Origin: Candidatus Manganitrophus noduliformans
GTDB lineage: Bacteria > Nitrospirota > Nitrospiria > SBBL01 > Manganitrophaceae
Assembly (NCBI RefSeq): GCF_012184425.1
Contig: NZ_VTOW01000001.1
Span: forward strand, 186,001-250,000
Direction: 5' to 3'
DNA length: 64,000 bases
Shown here: in pieces, positions 25,869 through 35,225 of the stretch
How the letters are laid out: each line of letters begins with the position of its first letter
How positions within the stretch are numbered: position 1 is the stretch's first letter
Notes under the pieces: generated by a model
The model's database searches: none
Seen by the model: the letters and a program-made list of their open reading frames with translations, nothing else
Told to the model about the DNA's origin: nothing
Program-made: the position numbers and the translations under genes

Positions 25869-25896
25869 GTAGGGGCGACGCATGCGTCGCCCCTAC
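25869..25896. repeat. Perfect 28-bp palindrome
   Basis: The half-site GTAGGGGCGACGCA is followed without any gap by its exact reverse complement, giving a 28-bp self-complementary sequence centred on GCATGC. It lies between the CbbO-like stop and the ribosome binding site (GGAGG) of the next minus-strand gene. Elements of this form (TAGGGGCGACGCATGCGTCG...) are scattered in many genomes as short interspersed palindromes, from my own memory rather than a search. Confidence 0.85.
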
Positions 25897-25909
25897 ATTA
25901 CGTTATCAG

Positions 25910-28900
25910 TTATGTCGTTAACCTCTTATAAATCTGCGGCAGCTTCACCGGGAGGGTTTCGATCTGGTCGATGACCAGATAGGCGACCTCGCCATACATG
26001 CCGCGCAGATACTCCGGTCCTTCCCGGTCGACCGTGATGCAGTAGGGATGAATCCCTTGCCGCTTCGCTTCGCGAAGCGCCATCTTCGTGTCGGCGGTCG
26101 AATACGAGCCGCTGTATTGGTCGTCGAGCGGCTTGCCGTCGCTGATGAGGGCCAACACCTTGACCTTGGACGGCTGGGCCGCGAGCCGCCGCGCCGCATG
26201 ACGGATGGCGGCGCCGTCGCGGTTCTGAGCCGCCGCCTCGATCCGGCCGATCCGGCGGTCGATCTCGGCGCCGTAGCGCTCGTCGAAATCTTTGATCAGA
26301 TAGAAATCGACCGAATCTTTTCCCCGTCCCGAAAAACCATAGAGGGCGAAGCGGTCGCCGACGGCGTCGATCGCCTTCGACAAAAGGACCAGCGCCTCTT
26401 TTTCGATCTGGACGATCCGCTTTCCGGCGTTCTTGGGGTCCCCAAAAAGCCCGCTTTTTGGGGGTGGGGGAAGCGGCTGCTGTGTCGAGCCGCTGATGTC
26501 GATCAGAAAAGCGATCGCCACACTCCGCTCTTTCTTCTGGCGGGCGACATAGATCCGATCCGAAGGAGAGCGTCCCGATTTCGCCTCCACCCGGCTGTTG
26601 AGCAGCGCATCGAGATCGAGCTCGTCCCCCTCCCGCTCTCCTTTGATCCGCTTGAGCCCTTCCGGGCGGAGGTGCTGAAACGCCGTTTGAATCGACTGGA
26701 TCATCCCCCCATACTCGACGAGGATTGCCTCGACCGCGTCGGGGGTCCCCGCCGCCACCGGCCGCTCGATCACCTGGCACCATCCCGGCCGGTAGTCATT
26801 GCTCTCGCAATCCCATTCATCATACCGGAACCGCCTGCCGCCTGCGGTCCCTCCCGGCTCCGAGCGCCCCGCCGTCATCTGCTCGGCGAGGGTGTCGAGC
26901 GCCCCTCCCTGCTGAAGCGATTCGAGCGTCGACTCCCCCCGTTGGATCGATCCGGAGAGGGCCGCCACGGCCGCCTCGGTCGAGAGATCGACCCCCGCCC
27001 CTTTGAGTTTCTCCAGCAGGGCGTCGGCCTGGGCCTGTGTCGCTTTCTTCGTCTCCTCCACCCGCTTCGGATCGATTACCCCGCGGGTCGAGGGGGCGAT
27101 CATTCCGGCCCCTTCTCCTTCGCCCCGGACCGGGCTTCCCCGCTCATCAAAGGTCTCCATGTCGCCGGTGGCGGGGGTCGGCTCGGCCTGGTCGATTTCC
27201 AAAAGATCGTAGACCCGCGCCGCCGCCGCCATCGCGTAGGCGACCGGGACCGGCGCATCGGGGTTCTGAACCGCTCCCAACATCCGGCAAGCCTCGAAGA
27301 GGGTCGATTGAATCGCCGGCGGGATCGGCTCTTTTGTTTTCCCCGACAGCGAAATCTGATGGAGCAGCTCGACGACAGCCCCGCGCGGGCTCAACCCGGT
27401 GAGCGGCGGACGGCGGGCGAGGTCGGCCTCGCGCATCCGGATCAGCGCCGATCTTAATCCGGGATACTCCTGCTTCAGCAAGTACTCGATCCGAGCCCCC
27501 TCGGCGATCTCGAAAAGCCGCTGGATCAGCGCCGGCTCGGGAAAGAGGGAAAAGAAGGAGGTCAAACTCGAGAATCCCCCCCGGCGTTTGTATTTCATCT
27601 GAAGCGCCTCGATCAGGTCGGCGGTGTCGGCGATTTTCGGCGTGAAGGTGTTGAACTCCAGGTAGCCGGCCTGATAGGCGGTCGCAACCTTATACCATTC
27701 GAGATTGAGCGCCCTGTCTGGGAATTGGTTGACATGGTCCGGAAGATAGATCGTCTGGCCGTCGGTCGTAGGCGCCTCGGACTCCTTTCCTTCCTGTTTG
27801 AGGCTTGAGGTCGGCTGGATCGCGACCGGCCGGCCGGAGAGGGCCTCCGCGAAGAGCTTTAACATCCGTGAGATCGAGGCCAGAGAGACACCGGTCCCGA
27901 AATGATCGACCGCCTCGCGCGCCCCCTTCGATTCAAACGCAAAAAACGCCTTTGCCGACCCCCGGCCCCCGGCCCCCGGCCCCTGCTTCACCAAGGCCAT
28001 CCCCTCTTCGACCCACTCGGGGAAGTGGGAAGCGGCGCGCCCCATTTCCTTCAAGATCTTGGGACCGCTTAAGAAAAGGGTCGCCGCCAACTCCCCGTCG
28101 AATCGCGCCAGGGTCAGCGCTTTATCGAGCAGGACCCCTTCGAGATGAAGGGTCTGAAAGGGGGGGAGGATGGCGGCCGCCTCGGTGAAAAGCTTGGCGG
28201 CGAGGGTTGGATTCCGCTCGGCGACCTCGGCCGTCAGATCGAGGAGCCGGACGCGGTCGGCGTTCGATGAAATTTTAGTGAAAACCTCCGGACTCGTCCG
28301 AACGAACTGCAGCGTCGCGAGGACCTTTCCGGAGGAGAGCTTCTGTCCCGCTGCGATCCACTTCGGGAGGAGCTCGATCGGCAGGAGAATCAGGAGCGAG
28401 GGGGTCGTTCGGAAATACTCAACCGCCAAGGTGTAATCTTGTTTCCCGAGGGCGAAGCCGTGCTCGGCCCATTCGGCCAGCGCCGCCTCGGTGAGGGACA
28501 CGTTGGCGAGCAGGGCGGGCGCCTGTTGGTAATATTCCATCGCCAAGTTGTAGTCGCGCTGCGCCAGGGAGATCCCCAGCTGAAGAAAGCGGTCGCGGAG
28601 CGGCTTGGATGGAAGCTTGGAGAAGACCGCGGCGCCCTGTTTGAAGAACCGAATTCCTGCCGCCGACGATTGCTGCGCGATCTGAATTCCCATCCCGACC
28701 CAGCCGGCCAGCTCGTCGGGGCCGATCGACTGCAGCACCAATGGGACCGCGCGAAAGTATTCCGTCGCTGCTTTCGTCGAGAAATCGGAGAGGATGAGGC
28801 CGATGTTCACCGCGTTTTTTTGGAGGGACGGATCGAGCCGGGAGAGCGCCCAGAGAATGCGCGCGGCCTCGTCGGCGTCGAGGGTCGCCGCCAGCAAAGA

Positions 28901-28933
28901 TTGGATCGATTCGAGGGGGGATGACGGGCTCAT
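25910..28933 (-). CDS. CbbO/NorD-type von Willebrand A protein with N-terminal helical repeats
   Basis: A 1007-residue partner of the MoxR-type ATPase encoded just upstream. The C-terminal vWA domain has the MIDAS motif DISGSTQQ near residue 800 and ends in IYKRLTT. The N-terminal 300 residues consist of about eight helical repeats of roughly 38 residues, each with an [AY]xEYFR-type block and a W or L before a basic D/N turn. CbbO and NorD proteins of other bacteria are usually shorter (about 600-780 residues). CbbQ/CbbO remodels RuBisCO; NorQ/NorD inserts metal in nitric oxide reductase; neither target is in this window. The ATG at 28933 overlaps the upstream stop as ATGA. Confidence 0.85.
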   Translation of the reverse strand: MSPSSPLESIQSLLAATLDADEAARILWALSRLDPSLQKNAVNIGLILSDFSTKAATEYFRAVPLVLQSIGPDELAGWVGMGIQIAQQSSAAGIRFFKQGAAVFSKLPSKPLRDRFLQLGISLAQRDYNLAMEYYQQAPALLANVSLTEAALAEWAEHGFALGKQDYTLAVEYFRTTPSLLILLPIELLPKWIAAGQKLSSGKVLATLQFVRTSPEVFTKISSNADRVRLLDLTAEVAERNPTLAAKLFTEAAAILPPFQTLHLEGVLLDKALTLARFDGELAATLFLSGPKILKEMGRAASHFPEWVEEGMALVKQGPGAGGRGSAKAFFAFESKGAREAVDHFGTGVSLASISRMLKLFAEALSGRPVAIQPTSSLKQEGKESEAPTTDGQTIYLPDHVNQFPDRALNLEWYKVATAYQAGYLEFNTFTPKIADTADLIEALQMKYKRRGGFSSLTSFFSLFPEPALIQRLFEIAEGARIEYLLKQEYPGLRSALIRMREADLARRPPLTGLSPRGAVVELLHQISLSGKTKEPIPPAIQSTLFEACRMLGAVQNPDAPVPVAYAMAAAARVYDLLEIDQAEPTPATGDMETFDERGSPVRGEGEGAGMIAPSTRGVIDPKRVEETKKATQAQADALLEKLKGAGVDLSTEAAVAALSGSIQRGESTLESLQQGGALDTLAEQMTAGRSEPGGTAGGRRFRYDEWDCESNDYRPGWCQVIERPVAAGTPDAVEAILVEYGGMIQSIQTAFQHLRPEGLKRIKGEREGDELDLDALLNSRVEAKSGRSPSDRIYVARQKKERSVAIAFLIDISGSTQQPLPPPPKSGLFGDPKNAGKRIVQIEKEALVLLSKAIDAVGDRFALYGFSGRGKDSVDFYLIKDFDERYGAEIDRRIGRIEAAAQNRDGAAIRHAARRLAAQPSKVKVLALISDGKPLDDQYSGSYSTADTKMALREAKRQGIHPYCITVDREGPEYLRGMYGEVAYLVIDQIETLPVKLPQIYKRLTT
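27959..27983. repeat. Heptanucleotide tandem repeat inside the CbbO-like gene
   Basis: CCCCCGG is repeated three times and followed by CCCC (plus strand), so about 3.6 units of seven bases. It encodes a Gly-rich linker (GPGAGGRG) between helical repeats. A unit gain or loss would shift the reading frame because seven is not a multiple of three. Confidence 0.75.
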
Positions 28934-29742
28934 TCGAAGAAACTGCGGACAATTTCCATGAGGGTTCGGTGCATCTCGGCATCGTCGGTCATGGCGTCGG
29001 CGATCGCCGCCGCGCAAGCCCGATGCGGCGGGATGCCCTTCCCGATCAACTGGCCGGCATAGATCAGAAGCCGCGTGCTGACCCCTTCTTCCAGGCCGTG
29101 ATTTTTAAGATTCCGGACCTTCTCGCCGATCCCGACCAGGCGGCGCGCGACCTCTTCCGAAATGGCCGCTTCCCGGGCGACGATCTGGATCTCCGTTGCG
29201 CGCGGGGGATAGTTGAATTCCAATGCGATGAACCGCTGGCGGGTGCTCTGCTTGAGGTCTTTCAAAACACTCTGATAGCCGGGGTTGTACGAGATCACGA
29301 GCATAAAATCGTCCGACGCGGGGACGATCTCCCCCTTTTTCTCGATCGGGAGGATCCGCCGGTCGTCGGTCAGCGGGTGGATGACGACGGTGGTATCTTT
29401 GCGGGCTTCGACGATCTCATCCAGATAGCAGATCGCCCCATGTTTCACCGCCAGCGCCAGCGGGCCGTCGGCCCAGACCGTCTCGTCCCCCTGGAGCAGA
29501 TACCGCCCGACCAGATCGGAGGCGGTCAGATCTTCATGGCAGGCGACGGTGATCAACGGGCGCTTGAGATGGTAGGCCATGTAGGCGACGAACCGGCTCT
29601 TCCCGCAGCCGGTCGGCCCCTTGATCAGCACCGGCCGCTTCGATTCATAGGCCGCCTTAAAGAGAACGGCCTCCGCGCCGACCGGTTGATAATAGGGCTC
29701 CTTGGTGAGATAAAACGGCTCCATGATCGATGGGTGTTGCAT
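28930..29742 (-). CDS. MoxR-type AAA+ ATPase, CbbQ/NorQ-like
   Basis: A 270-residue MoxR-family ATPase. Walker A GPTGCGKS at residues 42-49, Walker [10 protein letters not shown], and the sensor-region text [22 protein letters not shown], seen here as NPGYQ and the RQRF arginine, match the CbbQ/NirQ/NorQ group. These ATPases work with a vWA protein to activate a metalloenzyme. The ATG at 29742 follows GGGAGG; a longer frame exists but lacks such a site. It overlaps the CbbO-like gene by four bases (ATGA), a tight coupling that supports a two-component complex. Confidence 0.88.
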   Translation of the reverse strand: MQHPSIMEPFYLTKEPYYQPVGAEAVLFKAAYESKRPVLIKGPTGCGKSRFVAYMAYHLKRPLITVACHEDLTASDLVGRYLLQGDETVWADGPLALAVKHGAICYLDEIVEARKDTTVVIHPLTDDRRILPIEKKGEIVPASDDFMLVISYNPGYQSVLKDLKQSTRQRFIALEFNYPPRATEIQIVAREAAISEEVARRLVGIGEKVRNLKNHGLEEGVSTRLLIYAGQLIGKGIPPHRACAAAIADAMTDDAEMHRTLMEIVRSFFE

Positions 29743-29906
29743 GAGACCTCCCTGTATCAAATCTGGGGGGATTATAACCTTTCCGGATTGATAAAACAAT
29801 CGTTTACCCCGCCGGTATCGGGTGTCTGGAGGGGAACGAAGGGGAAAAAACTTTTGACTCTTTTCCGCTTTTAAGGTAAGTTTGGTCTACTTCAGGGAGT
29901 TTTCGG

Positions 29907-30620
29907 ATGGACGATTTCGAAAAAGTCTACGAGCAGGCCCGCGCCGCCTTCGACGAGGGGAAGATCATCGAAGCGGAACGGCTCTTTCTCAAGCTCCTCC
30001 AGAATCATCCGCAAGGATATGCCGATATCTATAACAAGCTCGGCATCATCACCTTTCAGAAAGGAAATGCGGAAATGTCGGTCGTTTACTTCAAAAAGGC
30101 GCTTCAGATCAATCCCCGCTACACGGAAGCCTCCCTTAACCTGACGATCGCCCTCAACGACCTCGGCCGATACGACGAGGCGGGCGAGACCTTTTCCAAG
30201 GCGGCGCGGGTCGTCCGGTCCGAGGTGAAATCGATCGATCCCTTTATCCAGGGAAAGCTCGCCAACGAACATGCGAAGCTCGCCGATCAATATTTTGAGA
30301 TCGGCCTCTACGACGGCGCGCTGGAGGAGTACCGGAGGGCTCTCTCCATCCGGCCGAAGTTCGTCGACGTGGTCACCAAAGTCGGAATTACCCTGCGGGA
30401 AAAGGGAATGTTCGATGATGCCATCGAGACTTTCCAGCAGGCCAAAGAGATTCATCCGAAGTACATTCCCGCCATCATCCATCTCGGCGTCACCTATTAT
30501 ATGAAGGGCTTTGTCGATCTGGCCCTCGCCGAATGGGAAGAAGCCCAGCGGATCAATCCCGAGGGGAAAGAGGCGCAGGTTTATCTCGCGATGGTGAAGA
30601 AAGAGATCATCGAGGGGTGA
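29907..30620 (+). CDS. TPR-repeat protein
   Basis: A 237-residue protein of tetratricopeptide repeats, such as GNAEMSVVYFKKALQINPRYTEA and GFVDLALAEWEEAQRINP, named here only by these blocks. It has no signal peptide. A central insertion (residues about 95-130) separates the two repeat groups. AGGGAG precedes the ATG. It lies 52 bases before clpS, so the two may share a transcript; the divergent CbbQ gene is on the other strand. Function beyond protein binding cannot be told. Confidence 0.75.
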   Translation: MDDFEKVYEQARAAFDEGKIIEAERLFLKLLQNHPQGYADIYNKLGIITFQKGNAEMSVVYFKKALQINPRYTEASLNLTIALNDLGRYDEAGETFSKAARVVRSEVKSIDPFIQGKLANEHAKLADQYFEIGLYDGALEEYRRALSIRPKFVDVVTKVGITLREKGMFDDAIETFQQAKEIHPKYIPAIIHLGVTYYMKGFVDLALAEWEEAQRINPEGKEAQVYLAMVKKEIIEG

Positions 30621-30671
30621 TCTCGTTTTGCCTTTCCCGCCGGTTCCTTTCCGCTCAGAAATGAGTCCGTC

Positions 30672-30989
30672 ATGATCGCCAGCACGGCCCCGTCCGTCCT
30701 TCCGGAGCTTTCAGAAGAAACCAAATCGGAGATCGAAGAGATCCCCCCCTACAAGGTCATCCTGCTCGATGATAATGTCACATCGATGGAATTTGTTGTC
30801 CGGATCTTAATTCAGATTTTTGGAAAAGATCCCGACACCGCCCAAGCGCTGATGTGGCAGGTCCATACAGAAGGGGCCGCGCATGTCGCGACCCTCTCGA
30901 AGGAGCAGGCGGAGTTGAAGCAGGAGCAGGTCCACAACGCCGCCCGGGCGGAGGGATTCCCGTTTCGTTGTGTCATTGAGCCGGCTTAA
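30672..30989 (+). CDS. clpS: ATP-dependent Clp protease adaptor ClpS
   Basis: ClpS delivers N-end-rule substrates to ClpAP. The 105-residue protein has the domain at residues about 25-105: YKVILLDDNVTSMEFVV, the MWQVHTEG helix (the family usually has MLEVH), and the C-terminal VHNAARAEGFPFRCVIE block that forms the substrate pocket. The N-terminal 25 residues are acidic and disordered, as usual. No clpA gene is in the window. It stops one base before the convergent ybgC stop. Confidence 0.88.
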   Translation: MIASTAPSVLPELSEETKSEIEEIPPYKVILLDDNVTSMEFVVRILIQIFGKDPDTAQALMWQVHTEGAAHVATLSKEQAELKQEQVHNAARAEGFPFRCVIEPA

Positions 30990-31379
30990 TTAGCAGATCT
31001 TCGTCACGATCTTTATGATCTCTTCCGGAAGGCGTATCGGCTTGAAGCGCTCGTCGACGCAGACGAGCCGGACCCAGCCTTCGGCGGCGACCTTCTCGGT
31101 ATCGTGCAGGCGGATCACATGGGAGAAGGTGAGGCTGGCGCGGCTGAAGTCGACGACCTCCGTTTCCATATCGAGCAGGTCGTTGTAGCGCGCCGCCAGG
31201 CGATAGTCGATTTCGGCGTGGGCGACGACGAAAAGAACCCCCGCCGCCGCGTACGAAGCCACTTCCAACCCCCGCTCCCGGAAAAATTCGGTCCGCCCCC
31301 GCTCAAAATATTTCAGATAATTGGCGTAATAAACCACCCCGCCCGCGTCGGTATCCTCGTAATAAACACGAATCTGCAT
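30990..31379 (-). CDS. ybgC: YbgC-type acyl-CoA thioesterase
   Basis: A 129-residue hotdog-fold 4-hydroxybenzoyl-CoA-thioesterase-family enzyme. The signature YYEDTDAGGVVYYANYLKYFERG, seen here as the DTDAGGVVY block with its catalytic aspartate, is at the N-terminus. Such proteins hydrolyse acyl-CoA esters and are often linked with the Tol-Pal system, but no tol genes are here. The ATG at 31379 shares its A with the TGA stop of the upstream isoaspartyl peptidase gene, so the pair is translationally coupled. A TTG three bases earlier is less likely. Confidence 0.87.
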   Translation of the reverse strand: MQIRVYYEDTDAGGVVYYANYLKYFERGRTEFFRERGLEVASYAAAGVLFVVAHAEIDYRLAARYNDLLDMETEVVDFSRASLTFSHVIRLHDTEKVAAEGWVRLVCVDERFKPIRLPEEIIKIVTKIC

Positions 31380-32317
31380 CAATCCTCCATGACCCTTTGA
31401 AATTGACCGCCAACCTTGCGGCGTCGCCCGGCCCGGTATCCCCCCGGCATATAGTCGGTCGTGTGAAGCAGGGCGAAACCGCCGTCGGCCGAGAGGATGA
31501 TCGCGCCGGCCTCCCCGCCGATCCGGCGGCGCATCCGGATCAAAGCGCCTCTCCCGGCTTCTTCCGCCTCAACGCCCCCCTCCATCGTCAACGCGATCTC
31601 CTTCGCGAGCCCCGCCCGGATGATCGCCTCGCCGAGGCCGGTCATCGAAACGGCGCCGGAACGATTGTCGGCGTACGTTCCGGCCCCAATCAAGGGGCTG
31701 TCTCCGACCCGTCCCGGAAGCATCAGACGGATTCCTCCGGTCGAGGTCCCCGCCGCGACATTCCCCTCTGTGTCGCGCGCCACCGCCCCGACGGTTCCGC
31801 GCTTTCCCTTTTCGTTTTTCTTCGCTCCTTGAAGCTTCCGGAAAAGCGCTTCCCACTTTCCGAAAGAGAGCTCCTCGGAAGGGGGGCTCGGAGCGGCGAG
31901 CGAAGGGGAAAGATGGGGGAGACGGAAAAGACGGGCCAATCCCTCCGCCGATTTTCCGACCAGGAGAAGGTGCGGCGTCCGCTCCATCACGAGGCGCGCG
32001 GCGCGAATCGGGGTGAGAATCCCCTCCATCGCGGCGACCGCCCCGGCGGAGAGGTCCCGCCCGTTCATGACGGAGGCGTCCATCCGGAGGACCCCGTCCA
32101 TCTGCCGCTTCGATCCCTTTCCGGCATTGAACCGGCCGCTCTTCTCCAAAACGACCACGGCCGCCTCGACCGCGTCGAGGGCGGAGGCCCCCCTCTGCAG
32201 AAGGCGCTCCCCCCGGTCGAGGGCCGTTTCGATCGTTTTCAACTGCGCGGCGGTCGGCGGGGTCGACCCGCAGCCGCCGTGGATCAGCAGAACCGTTGCG
32301 CGCGTTTTCTTCTTCAT
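31379..32317 (-). CDS. Isoaspartyl peptidase / L-asparaginase (Ntn hydrolase)
   Basis: A 312-residue plant-type asparaginase. It is synthesised as a proenzyme that cleaves itself before the nucleophile threonine in GTVGAVA (about residue 174), producing two subunits. Other landmarks are LIHGGCGS, the FNAGKGS loop and the GRVGDSPLIGAGTYAD, shown here as the GDSPLIGAG motif. It hydrolyses isoaspartyl peptides and asparagine, releasing ammonium. I take the ATG at 32317; an in-frame GTG lies at 32329, and neither has a clear ribosome binding site. It is co-transcribed with ybgC. Confidence 0.85.
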   Translation of the reverse strand: MKKKTRATVLLIHGGCGSTPPTAAQLKTIETALDRGERLLQRGASALDAVEAAVVVLEKSGRFNAGKGSKRQMDGVLRMDASVMNGRDLSAGAVAAMEGILTPIRAARLVMERTPHLLLVGKSAEGLARLFRLPHLSPSLAAPSPPSEELSFGKWEALFRKLQGAKKNEKGKRGTVGAVARDTEGNVAAGTSTGGIRLMLPGRVGDSPLIGAGTYADNRSGAVSMTGLGEAIIRAGLAKEIALTMEGGVEAEEAGRGALIRMRRRIGGEAGAIILSADGGFALLHTTDYMPGGYRAGRRRKVGGQFQRVMED

Positions 32318-32366
32318 CGGTTTGGTCACTTTACATCAGCGCCGCGGGCGACGACAAGTCAAAAAG

Positions 32367-32822
32367 TTATTTTTTGGAAGGCGTTTTCTTCTGAGACGAT
32401 TTTTTCTTCGGAGGCGGGGGGAGCTTTTTCTTCACAGGCGGAGGGGGTTCATTCTTCTTGATGAACTCGGCCGGAATTTTTTTCAGTTTGTCGGGGACAT
32501 TTGAATAGCTCAAATAGCGCCACGGCCCCTCATGTGTCTGGCCCTGATACCACTTTCCATTGTGATAGAAGTACCATCTCTTCTCGAAGAGATAAAGATT
32601 GTAGGAAAGATCGGGAGCATGATAGACGTCGAGGTTGGGAATCCGGGCCAATTTGGGGCGACGGGCGACACGCATCGGCGCGGGACCTTGATCGGAGGAT
32701 TGCGGGAAAGCGGTCCGATCGACGCGGGAATAAACGGCCCCCTTGCCCTCGGCTTCCCCACCGAAGAAGATTCCGAAAAAGAGGGCAAAGATCCCGATCG
32801 AGTGAATGGATCGAAATTTCAT
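32367..32822 (-). CDS. Exported hypothetical protein with Pro/Lys-rich tail
   Basis: A 151-residue protein with a signal peptide (hydrophobic to about residue 22, with a GGEAEGKG turn). The central part has an aromatic-rich segment (YNLYLFEKRWYFYHNGKWYQGQ) of a type seen in bacterial surface proteins. The tail is a run of proline and lysine (PPPPVKKKLPPPPKKKS), likely to bind the negatively charged envelope or wall. The ATG at 32822 is preceded by GAGAAG. Function unknown; it lies between the asparaginase and the DinG-like gene. Confidence 0.65.
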   Translation of the reverse strand: MKFRSIHSIGIFALFFGIFFGGEAEGKGAVYSRVDRTAFPQSSDQGPAPMRVARRPKLARIPNLDVYHAPDLSYNLYLFEKRWYFYHNGKWYQGQTHEGPWRYLSYSNVPDKLKKIPAEFIKKNEPPPPVKKKLPPPPKKKSSQKKTPSKK

Positions 32823-32884
32823 CTTCTCAATCGTAGCAAATGAAGAAGCAGTGTCAAGTCCGCCGTTGCGTTGCCGGCATGCCG

Positions 32885-34894
32885 TCATCCCGACGCTCCG
32901 GCCGACGCTCCGGCGGAGAAAAAGCGCTGAACCGCTTCGAGCCGATCGGTCCGGGGAGAGGGGGGAAGGCTCGCGAGAAAATGCCGGCCGTATTCTTTTC
33001 TCGTCACACGGTGATCGAGAATGGCGAGAAGCCCCCGGTCCTCCCGATTCCGGATCAGTCTTCCAATCCCCTGTCGAAGGGAGAGGATCGCGGAGGGCAA
33101 TTGAAACGTCATGAAGGGATCTTTCCCTTGATCGGTCAGCGATTCGATCCGGGCGGCGATGAGGGGATCGGAAGGAGAGGCAAAAGGGAGTTTGTCGATG
33201 ATGACGCAAGAGAGCGCTTCCCCTTGGACATCGACCCCCTGCCAAAAACTGGTCGTTCCGAGGAGAACCGAGGAGACTTCGCTCCGGAACGTTTCGATCA
33301 GCGCATGCTTCGGCTGGTCTCCCTGCTTGAGGAGAAGATAGGGAACCCGGGGGGCGATCAGTCGATAGACCTCTTCCAGATTCTTCCAGCTGGTGAAGAG
33401 GAGAAAGGCCCTCCCTCCGCTTGCAGCAAGGATTCGGACGATTTCCTCCGCGATCGCCGGAACAAACGGGGGGCTCGTCGGGCTCGGAAGATGGCTCGGG
33501 AGATAAAGGAGCGCTTGTTTTTCGTAGTCAAAGGGGGAGGGAAGGACCGCCTCGTCGGCCTGCTCGATCCCCAGACGCTCTTTCACAAAATCGAAAGCCC
33601 CCGTCGCCGTCGGGGCGTATTGCAATACGCCCCGGCTTTGCATACCGGAAGAGAGGGTCGCGGAGGTGAGGACGATCGGGATCTCCTGCTCAAAGAGCTT
33701 TTGGCGGAGGAGGGCCGAGATATCGAGCGGCGACGCATGGAGAAAGACCCCCAGCCTTCGGCTCTCTCCCCAGAAGACGAACGGGGTCGACGCATCCGCC
33801 GTCAGAAAGAGCTGCAAGTCGGCCGAGAATAATTCGATCCGCTCCGCAAGATGGGAGAAACCGTTGCTTTTTACCTGCGCGGCGTGGATCTGCTGGCGAA
33901 GCAGGTCGAGCGATTGGAGAAGATCGTGCCCAGCGGTGACCGCTTCCCGCGAGAAAAATGCGCGTGTCAGACGGTATCGCTCTTCCCCTCTCCTGAAAAA
34001 TTGAAAGAACCGGTTCGACTTCGCCAAGATCCGCGCGCACTGGTCGAGATACCCTTTCTCCTGCGGTTGGGAGAAGCGGACCTCCCGCTCGGTGTCGCGG
34101 AGGAAATCTTCCACCCGGTAGCTGCTGATCGAGACACCGAAGTATTGGGTGGCGACCTCTTCCAGCAGATGCGCTTCGTCGAAGATCACGGCGTCGTAAC
34201 GGGGAAGGACCTCCCCGAAGGAAAAATCTTTCAGCGCCAGATCGGCGAAGAAAAGATGGTGGTTCACGACAATCAGGTCGGATGCGGCGGCCGATTGCTT
34301 CATCCGGGTGATGTAGCAGCGGTCGTAGTCGGGACATCCGCTCCCGAGGCAGGCCTCCCCCTTCACGGAAACTTCCGGCCAGAGGGGCGACCCCTCCGGC
34401 AGGGCCGACAACTCGGCCCGATCGCCGGTGGCGGTCTCCATCGACCAGCGGTGGAGCTGTTCAAAATCTGATCCGACTTCCAGGCCGGGAAAGGTCGGCT
34501 GCTCCAGAAATTGTCCGAACCGGTAAAGGCAGAGGTAGTTCCCCTTCCCCTTCATCATGCTGTAGGTAAAGCGGCGCGGGAGTGATTGCGCCAGGAGCGG
34601 GAGATCTTTTTGGTAGAGCTGGTCCTGAAGGGTCTTGGTCCCGGTGGAAATCACGACCCGTTTTCCGCTGAGCGCGGCCGGAATCAGGTAGGCCCAGGTC
34701 TTTCCGGTCCCGGTGGGGGCCTCCACCAGAAGGGTGCTCTGCCGCTCCAGGGCGTCGGCGACCGCGGAAGCCATCTGCATTTGCCCTTCGCGGTATTCGT
34801 AACGATTTAAAAGGGTGGAGAGGAGCCCGCCGGGAAGGAAGAGCTTTTGACAGGAATCGGATGATCCGGTATCTTTTACTTTGTTCCTTGCCAA
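32885..34894 (-). CDS. DinG/XPD-type ATP-dependent DNA helicase
   Basis: A 669-residue superfamily 2 helicase of the DinG/XPD group. Walker A EAPTGTGKTWAY is near residue 57, the DEAH box (IFDEAHLLEE) near residue 230. Four cysteines in the region around CLYRF and CLGSGCPDYDRC probably bind a 4Fe-4S cluster. The C-terminal half holds the helicase motifs TSFWQGVDVQG and QGIGRLIRN. The frame starts at TTG 34894, with AAAGG ahead of it; there is no ATG before residue 39. The start overlaps the divergent 34861 gene by 34 bases if both starts are right. Confidence 0.87.
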   Translation of the reverse strand: MARNKVKDTGSSDSCQKLFLPGGLLSTLLNRYEYREGQMQMASAVADALERQSTLLVEAPTGTGKTWAYLIPAALSGKRVVISTGTKTLQDQLYQKDLPLLAQSLPRRFTYSMMKGKGNYLCLYRFGQFLEQPTFPGLEVGSDFEQLHRWSMETATGDRAELSALPEGSPLWPEVSVKGEACLGSGCPDYDRCYITRMKQSAAASDLIVVNHHLFFADLALKDFSFGEVLPRYDAVIFDEAHLLEEVATQYFGVSISSYRVEDFLRDTEREVRFSQPQEKGYLDQCARILAKSNRFFQFFRRGEERYRLTRAFFSREAVTAGHDLLQSLDLLRQQIHAAQVKSNGFSHLAERIELFSADLQLFLTADASTPFVFWGESRRLGVFLHASPLDISALLRQKLFEQEIPIVLTSATLSSGMQSRGVLQYAPTATGAFDFVKERLGIEQADEAVLPSPFDYEKQALLYLPSHLPSPTSPPFVPAIAEEIVRILAASGGRAFLLFTSWKNLEEVYRLIAPRVPYLLLKQGDQPKHALIETFRSEVSSVLLGTTSFWQGVDVQGEALSCVIIDKLPFASPSDPLIAARIESLTDQGKDPFMTFQLPSAILSLRQGIGRLIRNREDRGLLAILDHRVTRKEYGRHFLASLPPSPRTDRLEAVQRFFSAGASAGASG

Positions 34895-35205
34895 GAGAAA
34901 ACCTTTATTTTGAGGTCGAAGTGGCCGAAGGTCAGATCCGGGGGAAAAGCGTCGTTTCCGTATCGAAAGATATCGCAGAGGGATTCATGGTCCTCAATCC
35001 TCTGGTCCTGAAGCGTTTCGAGAAGGAAATGTACAAAGCCCTTCATCAACAGCTGAAGAAAGTGCAAAGAGAGGTTCGGTCGGAGAGTTTCCCCACGCAC
35101 GACACGATGGGGATTCGGAGACGGAACACACGCCTTCAGCGATTACACACCGCTCTGGTGGTCCTGGAACATGCCGCCAAGGAGAAGCGGATCCCCCTCC
35201 TGTAA
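34861..35205 (+). CDS. Hypothetical protein divergent from the DinG-type gene
   Basis: I do not recognise this 114-residue protein. It is soluble and mostly basic (KALHQQLKKVQREVRSE), with a helical C-terminal half. The ATG at 34861 has AGGA five bases upstream. An alternative GTG at 34921 with GAGG would avoid the overlap with the DinG-type gene and leave 94 residues. No domain is recognised. It is followed within 21 bases by the convergent SPOR-protein gene. Confidence 0.55.
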   Translation: MIRYLLLCSLPRENLYFEVEVAEGQIRGKSVVSVSKDIAEGFMVLNPLVLKRFEKEMYKALHQQLKKVQREVRSESFPTHDTMGIRRRNTRLQRLHTALVVLEHAAKEKRIPLL

Positions 35206-35225
35206 TCTACACCCGAAATATTTTG

